Shown: positions 1 to 11,402, numbered from the stretch's first letter. The stretch: 64,000 nt of DNA from Ypsolopha sequella (GCA_934047225.1 OW203989.1:19753977-19817976), one strand, 5' to 3'. A program made the numbers and translations. Notes: generated by a model from the sequence alone, not told the origin.

Positions 1-790
1 AACAGCGAGCGTGGTGGGGCGCAACGTGAGCGCGACGCGATGATAGCGTGTTGTTAGCATGCATCTTACTATGACGGTGTATGGAAGACGTCACATAGAT
101 CACGCCCCACCACGCTCAGCGCGACGTGGCACGCCAGCAGGCTAGCGTGACGACAAACTGCAAAGCGCGCTAGCGTGGCAAGCTCGGCGGGGCGGGGTGG
201 GGTCGCGTCGCGTGAATTTGTATTACATGTGTTTCTAGAACAGTCGTCACACAGAGAGTTGCGCGTAGCGGTGTGGGATTGGACGTGAAAGTTGTAAATT
301 TTTACAGATTTTTCTGTTGTTCAGCATGGATGTGGAACGATTGATCGAGTGTGTTAGGAGACATGTGTTCCTATTTGACTTAAGTCATAAAGAGTACAGA
401 AATACTGGTTTAAAAGCAGCTATTTGGGAGTCGATTGCAAATAAAAGCAATAAATATAGATACCGAACTATCAGGCTCAGTAGTCCGGTCGTATTACATC
501 ACCGAACAGCTGAGACAAAAAGTCTCACCAGTCCGGCGACCGGACTAAATAACCGGACTTCTGATACAGAGGGAATTCTTCCACGTCCGAGTCACTCGAC
601 ATAGCTTCACAATGACGGTCGACGCTCGTATTCTTCACGCCAAGCTAAGCGCGATGATAGCACGCCCAGCCGCACCCAGCTGCGCCCAGCGCGACGTGCT
701 CGGTGTGACCATCACGCCACGCTATAATCACGCTCTGTCGCGCCAGCATCGCGCCCCACTCACGTCGCACCCCACCACGCTCGCTGTTTA
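1..790. mobile_element. PIF/Harbinger-like non-autonomous DNA transposon
   Basis: The first 40 or so bases are the inverse of bases about 745-787: the left end reads ACAGCGAGCGTGGTGG from base 2, and the right end reads CCACCACGCTCGCTGT up to base 787. The right end is followed by TTA (788-790). Base 1 is an A, as expected if the left copy of a TTA duplication is cut by the window edge; 3-bp TWA duplications are typical of PIF/Harbinger. GC-rich subterminal motifs such as GCGCGACGTG recur inside both ends (127-136 and, inverted in style, 686-700). The middle encodes a broken MADF domain and no transposase, so the copy is non-autonomous. Superfamily assignment is inferred from the 3-bp duplication plus the MADF frame. 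Confidence 0.6.
326..604 (+). pseudogene. MADF-domain fragment of a Harbinger-type accessory protein
   Basis: The open frame starts at the ATG at 326 (MDVERLIECV). Its first 40 or so residues fit the N-terminal half of a MADF (Myb/SANT-like, Adf-1-type) DNA-binding domain: MDVERLIECVRRH, then a Y-x-N turn (EYRNTGLK) and AAIWESIA, matching the usual 'LI..V..HP.LYD..H..Y.n...r...W..IA' pattern. After residue 45 or so the match to MADF is lost and the frame drifts into low-information sequence, so the second half of the domain (the W-k-n-L-R-d helix) is missing. MADF/Myb-like proteins are the second protein of many PIF/Harbinger transposons and bind the TIR with the transposase. Here the fragment lies inside matching inverted repeats at 1-790, so it is best read as a remnant of that partner protein, not a host gene. 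Confidence 0.55.
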
Positions 791-797
791 TCAAGGC

Positions 798-890
798 CTA
801 TATATATATATATATTTAATTATAATATATATAAATATATATATAATATATATAATAATTTAAATATATATACATATTTAAATAAGAAAA
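798..890. repeat. AT-rich (TA)n low-complexity tract
   Basis: About 90 bases made almost only of TA dinucleotides and short AAT interruptions, directly after the Harbinger-like element. Confidence 0.85.
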
Positions 891-1113
891 AAATGTCGAT
901 TACATAACTGACTAAGTAATTACAGGAAAACTAGATTGAAAAATGTGGAGCACAAATGATCAATATAAAAATTTTAAAAAATATATTATAAAAATACGAT
1001 ATAGATACCAAATTGTAGTAAAAATACATAGATTGGCTATATTTAACTGCATCTATTTCGATGTCGTCGTCCCCCGCCCCCTTATGTCAAAAACTGGTGG
1101 ACCGACAAATATG

Positions 1114-1545
1114 AAAAAAACCGGCCAAGTGCGAGTCGGACTCGCGCACGAAGGGTTCCGTACTATTATCTATAAAAACGGCAAAAAAAAACATGTCTGT
1201 TGTATGGAAGCCCCCTTAAATATTTATTTTATTCTGTTTTTTAGTATTTGTTGTTATAGCGGCAACAGAAATACATCATCTGTGAAAACTTCAACTGTCT
1301 AACTATCACGATTCATGGGATAGATAGACAGACGGACAGACAGGCGAACAGCGCAGTCTTAGTAATAGGGTCCCGTTGGTTACCCTTTGGATACGGAACC
1401 CCAAAAATCATGGTAATATGAGGAAAAATAAAGCGGTTGAGAAATTTACGAAAAAAAACTACAAAATTAAATTTATCATCCACAATACGGAACCCTACTA
1501 AACCTAGGTACGCGAGTCCGACACGCACTTGGCCGTTTTTTTTTC
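1114..1545. mobile_element. Foldback MITE of the CCGGCCAAGTGCGAGTC family, copy 1
   Basis: The left end reads AACCGGCCAAGTGCGAGTCG and the right end carries the inverse (CGAGTCCG...CGCACTTGGCCG). The interior holds the segment CGGACAGACAGGCG and 'GGGTCCCGTTGGTTACC', found inverted at about 38060-38110. The motif is a very common dispersed repeat in moth and butterfly genomes as I know them. It produces spurious short frames on both strands. Confidence 0.75.
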
Positions 1546-2077
1546 TATATCTTTTGATATAAGGCGGAAAAAATCCAAACAAAATTGTACTATTATGACT
1601 AGTCTCAAATTCCTATGAAAGGTGATTTTATATTGGCGTAAGTTTGGATATTTTTGACATATTTGACAAATTCTTTGTTCCGTAAGTCTGCGAAGGTAAA
1701 AATCCTCCTAGCATTATCTAAAAATACGATTTGTCATTGTTAATGCTTGTTCTTTATATCTAAAGATAAAATAAAACGAGAGAAAGAGATAAAATAAGTG
1801 AGCAAAAACTTTTATCGATTACCTGCCAGTCTTCCTGCTATTGATAAATGGGCAGCCGACCACAAAGCGCTTTATCTTCCAAACTTCATAAAAAGAATCT
1901 ATTAAAAAGTTAATGTATATCTTTCATGCCATTTATTGTGCTTTATCACTTAAATGAAAATCTGGGTAATAAAGTTTGTTTTATCATTCACGCTCCTAAT
2001 TTTATTATTATCATATGATAATGTAATGATTTTTTACATTTAACGGGACACCTAACGCTAGAACATCAATAACACCA
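1546..2077. other. Unclassified AT-rich sequence
   Basis: No frame with domain features, no clear inverted repeat and no recognised element seen. Confidence 0.5.
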
Positions 2078-2206
2078 GGGGATCTAAAAAGGCTGAATTG
2101 GGTGAATCATAAAATAATTTGAAAGTAGGATAGAGTCAGATTTTTTTCACACGTGCAAAAGAGACGGCATTAGAACAGAATCATAATGTGATTCATGCAA
2201 AATGAG
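2078..2206 (+). repeat. Dispersed foldback-type repeat, copy 1 (GGGGATCTAAAAAGGC family)
   Basis: Shares about 130 bases with 19613-19753 (opposite strand) and 54773-54916: GGGGATCTAAAAAGG at one end, then TTTGAAAGTAGGAT, GTGCAAAAGAGACGGCATTA and GAATCATAATNTGATTCATG. In the other two copies the far end is the near-inverse of the first (GCCTTTTTAGAGGAC), so this is a short TIR element; here the far end has decayed. Confidence 0.7.
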
Positions 2207-5200
2207 ATGTGCAGAACCAGATGTTTTTTTAGTATAAAAAGATATGTCCCAAAAAAATTGGTTTATGTGATTGTTTCATGAAAAAACATTCAGGAGTACT
2301 TGATTGTCTACAAACTCTGTCTTGGAAAACTTGACAGTAAAATTTTGAACAGCTTAGACCAAATTCCAGAGGATTTACAGGAAGCATGTGCAGGATCAAA
2401 GGTTTTAAGTAAGAGAGGTTTGACCAAAAAGTGATTCTGAAGTGATTGTTTGGTAAAATCACATTCAGAAGCACTTGATAGTCTAAAAAATACATCTAAA
2501 GATAATTAGCAGTATCATTTTGAACAGCTAAAACTAAATTCGGCTGCAAACGTTATATATTTTTGAGTAGAGGACCTATTTTTTTTTTTAAACCAGGATG
2601 ACCCACCGGGGAGGATGGTACCAAGCCGATATTTTGGCTTTGACTTAAGGGCCTATGTCCATAAATTTTAAATTGGGATCACTGTGCGGCATAGACGAAG
2701 ATACCTGAATAGAACGTCCCAACCTCTATTATGGCATGAATAAAAGATAACAGGAAAACCTGTAAGTATGCTGAAAGTTGTTTTACATTTGCACAGGAAA
2801 AAACCAGCACCACAGTAATGAGAAAACAGATAAAAGCTTTCACCGATATGGTTAGCTATGAGTGGACATTGACCTCTCCCTAGCAACGACCCTTATATTG
2901 TTCCTCTTGGAAGGAAAACTGAGTTTTTTACAGATCGTATAAATGCAAGAAGTCACGGGAAAATGTGAGGAAACTTTTACTCTTTTATACTAAACCTCTT
3001 TGTTTCGTTTAAGAATTCAAATGTATAATTACATGAATACCAAATCGGTTGCATTCCAAAACTCTTCAACAAATACTTGGTGCAAAAATGTTAACCTCTA
3101 GCTTGAGTGCACTGACGCAAGGTTGCTTACATAACGGCTTCAGTTCAGTAACATTTCAGTAACAAGACAGCTCTTGTATTGTGAGCGAGTTACCACGTAA
3201 TACCTTCAGTCTAGGGTCTTTGAACTCTCTGATCCTACGTCGCGGACTAAAACATTCACTGAATTCAACAGAAATGTGATAAAAGGATTACTGTCTTTCA
3301 CAAATTGGGGCCTCCGTATATATTGTTCCTAAGCCTTTGCATATATTAATTATCATGCATAGCAATAACTTTTTATAGTTCCTTCAAAAAATTAAGCTTA
3401 GAAAGGAAAGCCTCAGTGTCTTTCCCTTGACCACATAACGAAAACGAATAGGCAAACTAAATCCAGATGTTGAAAATTTCAGATGACACCAAGAAAATAT
3501 TAAAAAGTCTTCGTTATATTTTGTTTATCTTCAATGACTTTTATCTTTTTAATCATTTTGTGTTAATAATGTATAGTATAAAACTAATAATTATTTTGCA
3601 ATTTTATGGGATGTAGTAAATGTAGATGACTACATAAATTGAATAAAGATTTTTTCATTCGTTTAAACGGATAAAGAAAAACAAAGGAATCGCTTCAAAA
3701 CTAGCTTTCCTACTAGTGCATATAGAACGCAGCTGTATGCATTGTTGTCACTTGCTTTGATAAGCTACGAACGTGGTACTGTTTGAAAATACCTACAAGA
3801 GACAATAAATTCACTGTAAATACAACCACGCTTGATATTCTATGACGACACTACATGAAAAAATACTTATGTGTAGATTTTGAAGTCGATTTTTAGGTAA
3901 ATAAATAAAAATGAAAAGCAGTGTACAAAAAGATGTACAGGCAACAGCAACAGTAACACAAAGATTTTACAGAAAGATAACAATAAAAAACTGAATTTCA
4001 ATTAACCTAACAATATAAATTACACTACCAAACTTACACATTAAACTCACCTATACAAATCAATAATCTGTTCCAAGAACACAATATGAAATTCATTAGA
4101 GACATTCGTTGCATTTATCATTCGAACCTCGCAACAGTCGAATACAAAAAGCATTCAACGTTTTGTTATACAGGATGTTTTGTTACTCAGTAAGTGCATA
4201 AAAACAACCCCGTCTCATTTTGCACTGCCTTTGCTTTGGTGCACTTCTCTTTTATTATTTTTGTGCATTGTTCGCTAGAACTGAGGATATTTGCAACTGT
4301 CTAACGAGTTTTAAACTACCGACCGGTCATCGTTTCCGCCGTCTTTGTGGTCCACAAATGACACGTACAGGGTAAGTGTCATTTGAGGGGTTTAGTTTAG
4401 AATTATGGCGGTCGCCCGATGAACCATTCTGCTCGATAAAGGTGTCAGACTCCGCTTCGACTGCTCAGAGTGGAGTTACACAAAGGTCTCTTCTTCCTTA
4501 ATTTGATAACCTAAGTACCGGCTTTGCACCAAAAAATATAGAGGGTTTTCATGCTCGGTCGGATTGCAAAAGAAAGGATCGTAATCTTTATACTAACCCC
4601 CATTCGCTGTTATCGCATTCTTTATAAAAAGTAATGAAGTGTCGTCCTCGTTCCATAGCTCTGGTCTCAGGGGGCACGTGCTCCGTTAAAACGGCATCAT
4701 GCCATTCTGTTTTATATGTAGATGAGAGAGGAAAAGGCGAATTAATTAAGGGCACCAAAAACCTCATAAATTAGGTTCACAAGTGACAAAAAACGTCACC
4801 GGAACGTGCAATTAAGGCGGTCACGTTCGGAAACCCGCCCGCGAAATGAAAATAATTACACGTCAAATGAGCTGAATGACGCCTATTTAAAATGGCGGCC
4901 GTGCGACGGAATAAAGTCGCAAATGAATGGCCTTCGCTTCGACGTTCGCTTATTGAACAAATTTATATTTTACTCATTCAACTATTCTAGTACAGAAAAG
5001 AAAAGTTACACGACGACTCGACTGTTAAGTAAAAGAACGATCTTCGGTCAGCAAAAGTTTTTAATTGGCGTATTTATAAACGACACAAACAGGGCATTGT
5101 AAGGGAAATAATGGCGAACATTTATTTTAGCTCAGCTGCCTGAGAAGAATCTATCCAACGATAGCCCGACCATTTGAAGCCCCGAGCGGAACCAACAATT

Positions 5201-5269
5201 TTTCTATCGGGAGCGTTTAACACGAACAGTTTAAATAAAACGTCCTTGTCGTCGCCTGTGATTTATTAT
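2207..5269. other. Largely unique sequence without recognisable genes
   Basis: Three kilobases with no convincing coding frame and no repeat that I could pair within the window. From about 4320 on, base composition becomes less AT-biased and CpG is more frequent (for example around 4820-4930), which contrasts with the MITE-rich sequence downstream. Confidence 0.4.
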
Positions 5270-5274
5270 TGCAG

Positions 5275-5534
5275 TGCGCTGCGGCAATGCAAAAAAAATC
5301 TCTCATGTTGTTAACACAATATGTGAGCGCATTCTTTGCGAGCCGGAGCGGGTAAATAGGTTAATGCATGCTCTTATGGCCACGATAAACAAGCTCAAGC
5401 CAGCCGCTCTCAACATAGCTACGAGTAACAGCGCTACGGTTCAAGCCCAATTCCAGGCCATAAAGACACGCCTAGATTGCCTAGAATACATCTACCTACC
5501 CGTAATACATGACATACATAAATACATTTTCTGA
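5275..5534 (+). other. Coding-like open segment of unknown identity
   Basis: An uninterrupted frame reads on from TATTATTGCAG (a plausible 3' splice site ending at about 5274) for about 85 codons to a TGA at 5532. It lacks an N-terminal ATG, so if it is real it would be an internal or terminal exon. The first 75 residues look helical and balanced in composition (CERILCEPERVNRLMHALMA, then INKLKPAALN and FQAIKTRLDCLEY) and many codons end in G or C, unlike the AT-rich surroundings. The last residues turn hydrophobic and low-information. I recognise no domain. It could equally be a chance frame in a CpG-rich patch. Confidence 0.25.
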
Positions 5535-5739
5535 CACAAATTAATGCACACGAGCGTTTATAAAGGCAATAAATAAAATGCGGTTGGTTTAATCCTTCCA
5601 CACCAACATAGATGACTGCCTCCGGCATTCTAATTCTCGGTATCGACATTGAAATTGAGCGATTCATTTTACCAGTATAAAACGAGTAACCTCCAGGGAG
5701 AGACGATCGAACGTAACGCAATAAAATTAGCCTTTATCC

Positions 5740-5950
5740 AGAGCGGCAGACGCAGTGAAAGCGACGACAAGGAGGCAGGGGGTCGTCGGCTCGACCTACT
5801 TACAGAGCGTTCTCTCACCCGGCGTCCACCACGGCCGCTCTGACTCGCCCGGTACACGCGCACCGATCGCAACCAACGCTTCAGCACCCTCAGAAACAAA
5901 AACGAGCGACAACACCCGCACTGCAATGTAAAGCGAACTGAGAAAAGTCA
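5740..5950 (-). promoter_or_regulatory. CpG-rich patch, candidate promoter and non-coding first exon
   Basis: About 200 bases far richer in GC and CpG than the flanks. On the minus strand a TCAGTT arthropod-type initiator lies near 5951, and a canonical GTAAGT splice-donor hexamer lies at 5803-5798 about 145 bases downstream, an arrangement typical of a 5'-untranslated first exon. No clear TATA box or downstream promoter element was found at the expected offsets. The call is an inference from composition and two short motifs. Confidence 0.25.
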
Positions 5951-7679
5951 TCGCGGTTGCAATCCAGTCACTGCGGCTCCTTGATTCAGGGAGAAGGGAT
6001 CACAATTAGTGGAAAAGACATAACGCGGTTACCGGTCCCAGTGATCGATGTCTATCTAATCCTACCCCATGTATTGATACTAAGAGCTGCTCTCAGTTCA
6101 CAGTAAATCGGTTCACACGGTGATAGGATTAGTCTGCAAGCCAAAAGCTTTGCAGTCAATTGACGAATCAGCTAAGACTTGCCCAGTCGTAAACTTCATT
6201 GAACCTTTACGTGGAATAGAAATGTTGTCATCGATGGGTCTTTGACACGAAAACGTGACGTCAGTGCGCTGAATTTTCTTGAGTACATGAAAGTTGAGGA
6301 AGTCTTCCATTTGCGTTATTTGGATAGCAAGAAATAACTTTCTTATATGGAAATAAGGAAATACTTCCGGCACACTATCGTTATATTAAATTATGTACAT
6401 CGGCATTTGTAGCAATGTCTGTCGTTGAAATGTGAAATTTCTGGGACCAAAAACGAAGATTCAACGAACCAGTATGAGTTTGGTTGTATAAATGAATGTC
6501 AACTTACATAGTCAATACGACTTCCGAGGTCACCCTCCAGTGGATAAAAAGACACAGTCAATCGCTGTGTAATTCGTACAAGCTCTAAGCTGTTTAAGGC
6601 CGATGAACTGTCAAAAAAGACGCAAAACTAAAAGTATTGGTTCCTTTGCTCTCAACATGCTGAACAATGAGTAAGCAGGACAACCTGCAGACAGACAAAA
6701 GCGGTTTGTCGCCTGCCAAAGAAACTGCTACGTCTCATTAGACATTCGCATGATGGTAGGGCTAATTGCGAGATACAGCAATTTCTATAATAACATAGTT
6801 CTAACGGATAGCCCGATTTATATCGACTTTTGACGAGAAATTTTTCGTTCTTGAATGTCAAATTTGCGCTTCGTGCTGCCATTTTCGGTTAGTTCATAAA
6901 AATTATATGAAGATCCTAGTCGATCGATTTATCGGAGTAACGTGCTTCCAACATCGATTCGACACGATTTAAACCGATTTTAACAACATATAGCTGTCAA
7001 ATTTATGGGTCAATAACCTCAGGTATTGCTGCCTGAGGGCCATAACGAGAAAAGAGGGCGCGGCTTATCAAATAAGGGCGCGACTTATTTTTTGTCGCTG
7101 TTGTTGATTGGCTTTCTGGCGGTATTATAATAAATCACATATACAAATAAATAATGTTATATTAAAACATCGCATAAAAATGTACCTAGATACTTATAAA
7201 ACCGCTTTCGTGTTGTAATTACCTTTACGTAGTATATAAAATAAATATACTACAATAAGTATGGAGTAGATAAAATATTTTGTTTTAGCCAAATCCGGCA
7301 AAGCCTCCAAAACTCGCTGTCAGAAACAATAATGCAAAGTTGAATTTAAAACCGCTCAAGTGCACGATGTCTATCGCGATAGCGTTTATGTGGCGCGTCT
7401 TCGGCTGCCACTTGGCATTGGCCCAGCCGTGCCGGATGTGATGCCACTTGCTGATACGCTCAATAGGGACTTCTGAACTAGAAAAAGCTACCAAAGTTGG
7501 GCTATTAAAATGTTATTGCAAAAAAATCGACTAACTTTCTAACAAATAATAGGGAATTATTGTAAATCAAACTACTAACTACTTGGTAACTGTATGTACC
7601 AATATTTTATTATTGTCAGCGACCGGTTTCGTTTTACAACATCGTCAGGCTTTCATAATACAATTTTGATAGAATAATT
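5951..7679. other. Unclassified sequence
   Basis: No supported gene. Small local features only: a short tandem 'AGGGCGCGRCTTATNAAAT'-like doublet at about 7050-7092, and an element-end-like stretch CGATTCGACACGATTTAAAC near 6955 that resembles the ends of the foldback at 19062-19149. Confidence 0.4.
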
Positions 7680-8024
7680 AAGGATCAATTCTCCGTATTT
7701 GTTACAAAATACTAAGAAATAATAATAACGGCCAAAATACAACTTTTAGATAAGAGCAATAACATAACAATATAATAACAATATTTTACTATACGCATAA
7801 ATGTATTTTTAATGATCTTTATGTTAGCTTCAAAATAATTAGATTTTTCATTAGAGTGAAATTAGAATTTTTTATTTAACTTTTTCTGATTTCACTCTTT
7901 TGGAAAATCTCATGATTTTGAAGCTACTCGTACCATAATATCATTAAAAACTAATGCATATGGATAGTTTTTGGCCATAATAGAATTATTCCTTAATATT
8001 TTGTAACAAATACGGAGAATTCTT
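7680..8024. mobile_element. Palindromic MITE, family with TIR CCGTATTTGTTACAAAATA, copy 1
   Basis: Left end (from about 7687) AATTCTCCGTATTTGTTACA is the inverse of the right end TGTAACAAATACGGAGAATT (to about 8022). Inner arms also pair ('TAACGGCC' with 'GGCCATAA', 'GTTAGCTTCAAAAT' with 'ATTTTGAAGCTA'), so the whole 340 bases fold back. A second, better separated copy is at 25793-26160 and a fragment at 10196-10280. No coding capacity. Confidence 0.75.
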
Positions 8025-8452
8025 GTTTACTTTTAGGAAAGCGTAAAACTGAAAGCGTAGCAAAAGAATAGTCCTAGTGTTAAGAAGTCTGTTAATATAT
8101 TTTTTTATTTTATGGATAACTGATTTCTAGTTGTTGTGGTATTAGCAAGATTTGGAGCCGAGATCTCTGGTAAGCTGCCAAGAAAATGCGCGCCGTGGCC
8201 AGAACGCAGCCTATCACGATTGTAGGCTGATACAGTATTCCTGAACCTACATATAGTTAGTTGTACATCCCCTTTAGACGTTGCTAAATTAGCTACACTG
8301 GATGAAAAAGCAATGCTAATTCAGCAATGTCTAAGAGCCTTCAAGCATTGGGCACTTTTTTCATAAATTTTCACATTTAATCATCTGGGAGGGGTTTGTG
8401 ATTGTTAAGGATTCGTGCTGGGGGCTCGGTTGGTGATCATTGAACCTTGTTC
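8025..8452. other. Unclassified sequence with one small hairpin
   Basis: A perfect-looking hairpin pairs GACGTTGCTAAATTAGC (about 8278) with GCTAATTCAGCAATGTC (about 8316). No gene seen. Confidence 0.4.
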
Positions 8453-8454
8453 CA

Positions 8455-8617
8455 GGGGCTCTACCGCGTAATTCTCATTTGTATCAACTTCAAGCAAATG
8501 GATGCGAAATTCAACGCGTGCAAAAGAGATGGCATGTTAGGCAGGCGTCGTCGCACGCACGTCAAATTTCAATCTCAAGTTGATGTTGATGAAAATGAGA
8601 ATTACGCGGTAGACCCA
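8455..8617. mobile_element. Short foldback element with a shared open frame, copy 1
   Basis: Ends CTACCGCGTAATTCTCATTT (8461 on) and AATGAGAATTACGCGGTAG (to 8612) are inverse copies. The interior is about 80% alike to 43318-43480, which lies in the opposite orientation. Both copies keep the same frame of about 42 codons (AKFNACKRDGMLG, RRRTHVKFQSQVD, ENxNYxVDPL). The interior also holds CGCGTGCAAAAGAGATGGCA, close to a motif of the separate 2078/19613/54773 family. Confidence 0.7.
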
Positions 8618-8816
8618 CTGGTCCCTGGCCGGGTCTCCGGAATGGGTTCGGGCGGTTGATTGGATTTCACCTTGTATCATATATATTTTACCTATCATTT
8701 TAATCGTATATATATTGCTACATAAATTAAATATACCTTTAATTTAGTTCATGTACATTTATTATTTTATACATATATTTTTGTCACATTAAATTTGACT
8801 TGTAAAAAGTGTATTA

Positions 8817-9084
8817 TATATAAGGTCTTTCAATTTAAATGGAAAGTAATTTAGGAGATGCTTCAGTATCGTTAATATATCACATTCCACTGCAAAGCAC
8901 TTTTTTTTACGCGATCTTTTTGTTCACTTCTCAGCATAAAGTGGTCCGATCAGCTGACTCAGTTTGTATGGACAAGTGAAGAAAAAATTCGCGCAAAAAA
9001 GTACTTTGCAGTGGAATGTAATGTATTAACGATACTGAATGACCTCCTAAATTACTTTCCATTTAAATTGAAAGACCTTATATA
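8817..9084. mobile_element. Palindromic MITE, TIR TATAAGGTCTTTCAATTT, copy 1
   Basis: Each arm of about 100 bases starts TATAAGGTCTTTCAATTTAA and runs through AAATGGAAAGTAATTTAGGA and CATTCCACTGCAAAG. The short centre contains GGTCCGATCAGCTGACTCAG. A second copy with the same order lies at 52545-52812. A TA-rich junction at both ends fits a TA or TATA target. No open frame. Confidence 0.85.
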
Positions 9085-9756
9085 CCTACTTTGCAAAATA
9101 AACTATTTGAATTTGAATTTTAATTAAGCATTTTAAATTCTACAACACAAAATGTTACCCAACATGATGTAATTGGGTAGTAACTTTTGCTTAGAAATCC
9201 TACTTATATTTCGCCCTCTAAAGCTGGCCTGTGTGCAAGTATCTATGTGTACTTTGCAGCAACTTTGGTCCATTGCCAAGAAGACGCGGCTCTACATGTT
9301 TCCTGCATTTCAGTGCTGCTAGACCTAATTTTATAATTTGGCGGCTACATTTGCTGAAATCATTTTTAATTCAATATTTCAACAATTTAAATTTTCCAAA
9401 CCATTCGGTTGAAATTTTTACGATAAAGTCGCGTCCCCCAGCAAAATGCTGCTTACATCCTTTTGAGTCAAAAGTGTTGACTAGTTAGCAGAAAGAAATT
9501 AAAATAAATGAAAAAATACAGCAATTATCTCCAATATGTCACCGTGAAGTTCCACATTTTAATTATTTTTTTTTACGTTACCTTATGACAATTATCTGCT
9601 ATCAAATGAAAGACTGAAATTAAAATAATAACTGTTTTTATTCGTCTACACATCAAATTGACGTTATTTATTTTCGAGCAATACACTAATGGTTAGATAA
9701 TTGAATGAGTAACTAAATTATCACACAAAAAAGAAAACAAAATTCGAAAAGTATAC
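9085..9756. other. Unclassified AT-rich sequence
   Basis: No supported gene or paired repeat. Confidence 0.4.
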
Positions 9757-10164
9757 CCACCAAAATATTTCATGTAAAATAGGTAGCCAAGACTCATAAG
9801 CTCATAACACTTTCAATGTTAAAAAGTCTTTAGATCTTATGTAGAGCCAAGCCCCTAAGCCAAGGCCTAAATCTACAAACTCTAACTCTACAAACTATGG
9901 CTTGGCCGTTTCGTGGCCTTTGCACAGACACTCCCATTGAGGTAAGAAATTAAGTTACTGATCTTTAATGTTCCATGAAACGGTCAAGATATAATTTTTG
10001 AACAAGAAACAGAGGGTTTGTAGATTTAGAGCTTGTAGATTTAGGTCTTTTAGAGTTAGGGGCTTGGCTCTACATAAGATCTGATGACTTTTTAACAGTG
10101 AAAGCGTTATGATATGAGCTTGTGTGTCTTGGCAGCCCACTTTTACATAAAATGTTCTTGGTGG
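9757..10164. mobile_element. Foldback MITE with arms of about 190 bases
   Basis: Left arm starts CCACCAAAATATTTCATG and the right arm ends in the inverse CATTTTATG...CTTGGTGG region. Inner landmarks also pair: AGATCTTATGTAGAGCCAAG (left, about 9833) with CTTGGCTCTACATAAGATCT (right, about 10063), and CCTAAATCTACAAACTCT with its inverse. Arms are diverged by small indels, so the insertion is not recent. No coding capacity. Confidence 0.8.
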
Positions 10165-10195
10165 CATTTCATTTCTTTTCGTAAGAAAGTATACA

Positions 10196-10280
10196 TCGTA
10201 TTTTGGCCGTTAAATTCGTATTTTGGCTGTTAAAATTATTTCTTAATATTTTGTTATAAATACAGAGAATCGACCTCACA
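10196..10280 (-). mobile_element. Terminal fragment of the CCGTATTTGTTACAAAATA MITE family
   Basis: The stretch ending ATTTTGTTATAAATACAGAG followed by AATCGACCT matches the right end of the copies at 7680 and 25793. A 'CGTATTTTGGCCGTTAAA' unit is locally duplicated just upstream (10198 and 10216). Confidence 0.6.
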
Positions 10281-10502
10281 AGTTTTGTTAGAAATACTTT
10301 CCATCCCAGTGAGCTGGTTTTCTGCAAGAAAGTTGTGATATAATAGCAGCGAATCTCGATCAAGGAAATTTAATGAAGTTTTCTTGGACTATCACGGGTT
10401 TTTAAGAGTCCTTTAGCAGCCAGATTGTGAAAAACCCGCTTTTTCACATAAATTCAAAATTGGCTCCATAGTTATTCAACAAAACCTTATTGCCTATGTA
10501 TT

Positions 10503-10616
10503 GTGTACGCTGCCATCGCAAAATTTCCATTGGTTTCTGTAAATTAGAATTTTAAAATAAAACTACAAAATTCTAATTTACAGAATCCAATGGAGACTTT
10601 GCGATGGCAGCATACT
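10503..10616. mobile_element. Small foldback element
   Basis: GTACGCTGCCATCGCAAA (10505) pairs with TTTGCGATGGCAGCATAC (to about 10614), and TTCTGTAAATTAGAATTTT pairs with AAATTCTAATTTACAGAA. Loop of about 10 bases; a near-complete hairpin of about 110 bases. Confidence 0.75.
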
Positions 10617-11402
10617 TTGCCTATAAAGCATGTAAATTCCATGTATATTTTATGCCAAGACATGAGAAATAAATATAAACATAAATATTCGTTAGAATTA
10701 AAACTAGCACCCGACGAATTTATAACAAAATTGTGTGACGTAACTTATATAAAGAATTGAGGTCACCAGGACGCTGCATGCACGTTTTACCTTCGTACTC
10801 GTACATATATTCGCTGCTGGTGTCACGCTAAATAGTGTCGGAAATATATAAATAAACTGCAACGACACCTCAAAATGCAGTACACATTGGACACGTGAAG
10901 TGCATTATAGCGAAGGTAAAGTAAAGTCAACAAAAGAGATAGGTAATCAGGCCCAGCGCAAACACTTTAATCCTAAAACCCACAATTTAGTGAATACTTG
11001 GTCAATACATACACACATGTCACACATGCACTATTTTCTTTATCTCATCAATCAGTTATCAGTGAGTCTTAGGATCAATGTTTTTGCGCTGCGTCTGGTT
11101 GGTTACCTATCTCTTTTGTTGACTGTACAAAGGTCTTGTACGTTCAGAAAACGTATCGATAAAATTAAACACTTTTGTGCTTTATTCAAATGACACATGC
11201 TGCCTGCATTATTCGTTGCTAAAATTAAGTAACTAAACGTTTTCCCATAACTTTAAATATGCCCGGCCAGCACATCTCTAAATAATCATGATGTACATCA
11301 CATTTATGCTTTCTAAATAAATACGGTAATAATAATTATATTATTAAGTTTATATATTAAGATGATTGTATTTATTGTATGTATGTATATATTATGTATG
11401 TG
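10617..11402. other. Unclassified sequence
   Basis: No supported gene or paired repeat. Confidence 0.4.

Noticed and set aside
943..1302. 119-codon frame
   Set aside because: Most of it is the translation of the CCGGCCAAGTGCGAGTC repeat (GQVRVGLAHEGFRT), seen across many repeat copies.
5669..5926. 85-codon minus-strand frame rich in Arg and Ser
   Set aside because: It begins with TTG and its composition reflects the CpG-rich patch; kept only as possible promoter or leader sequence.
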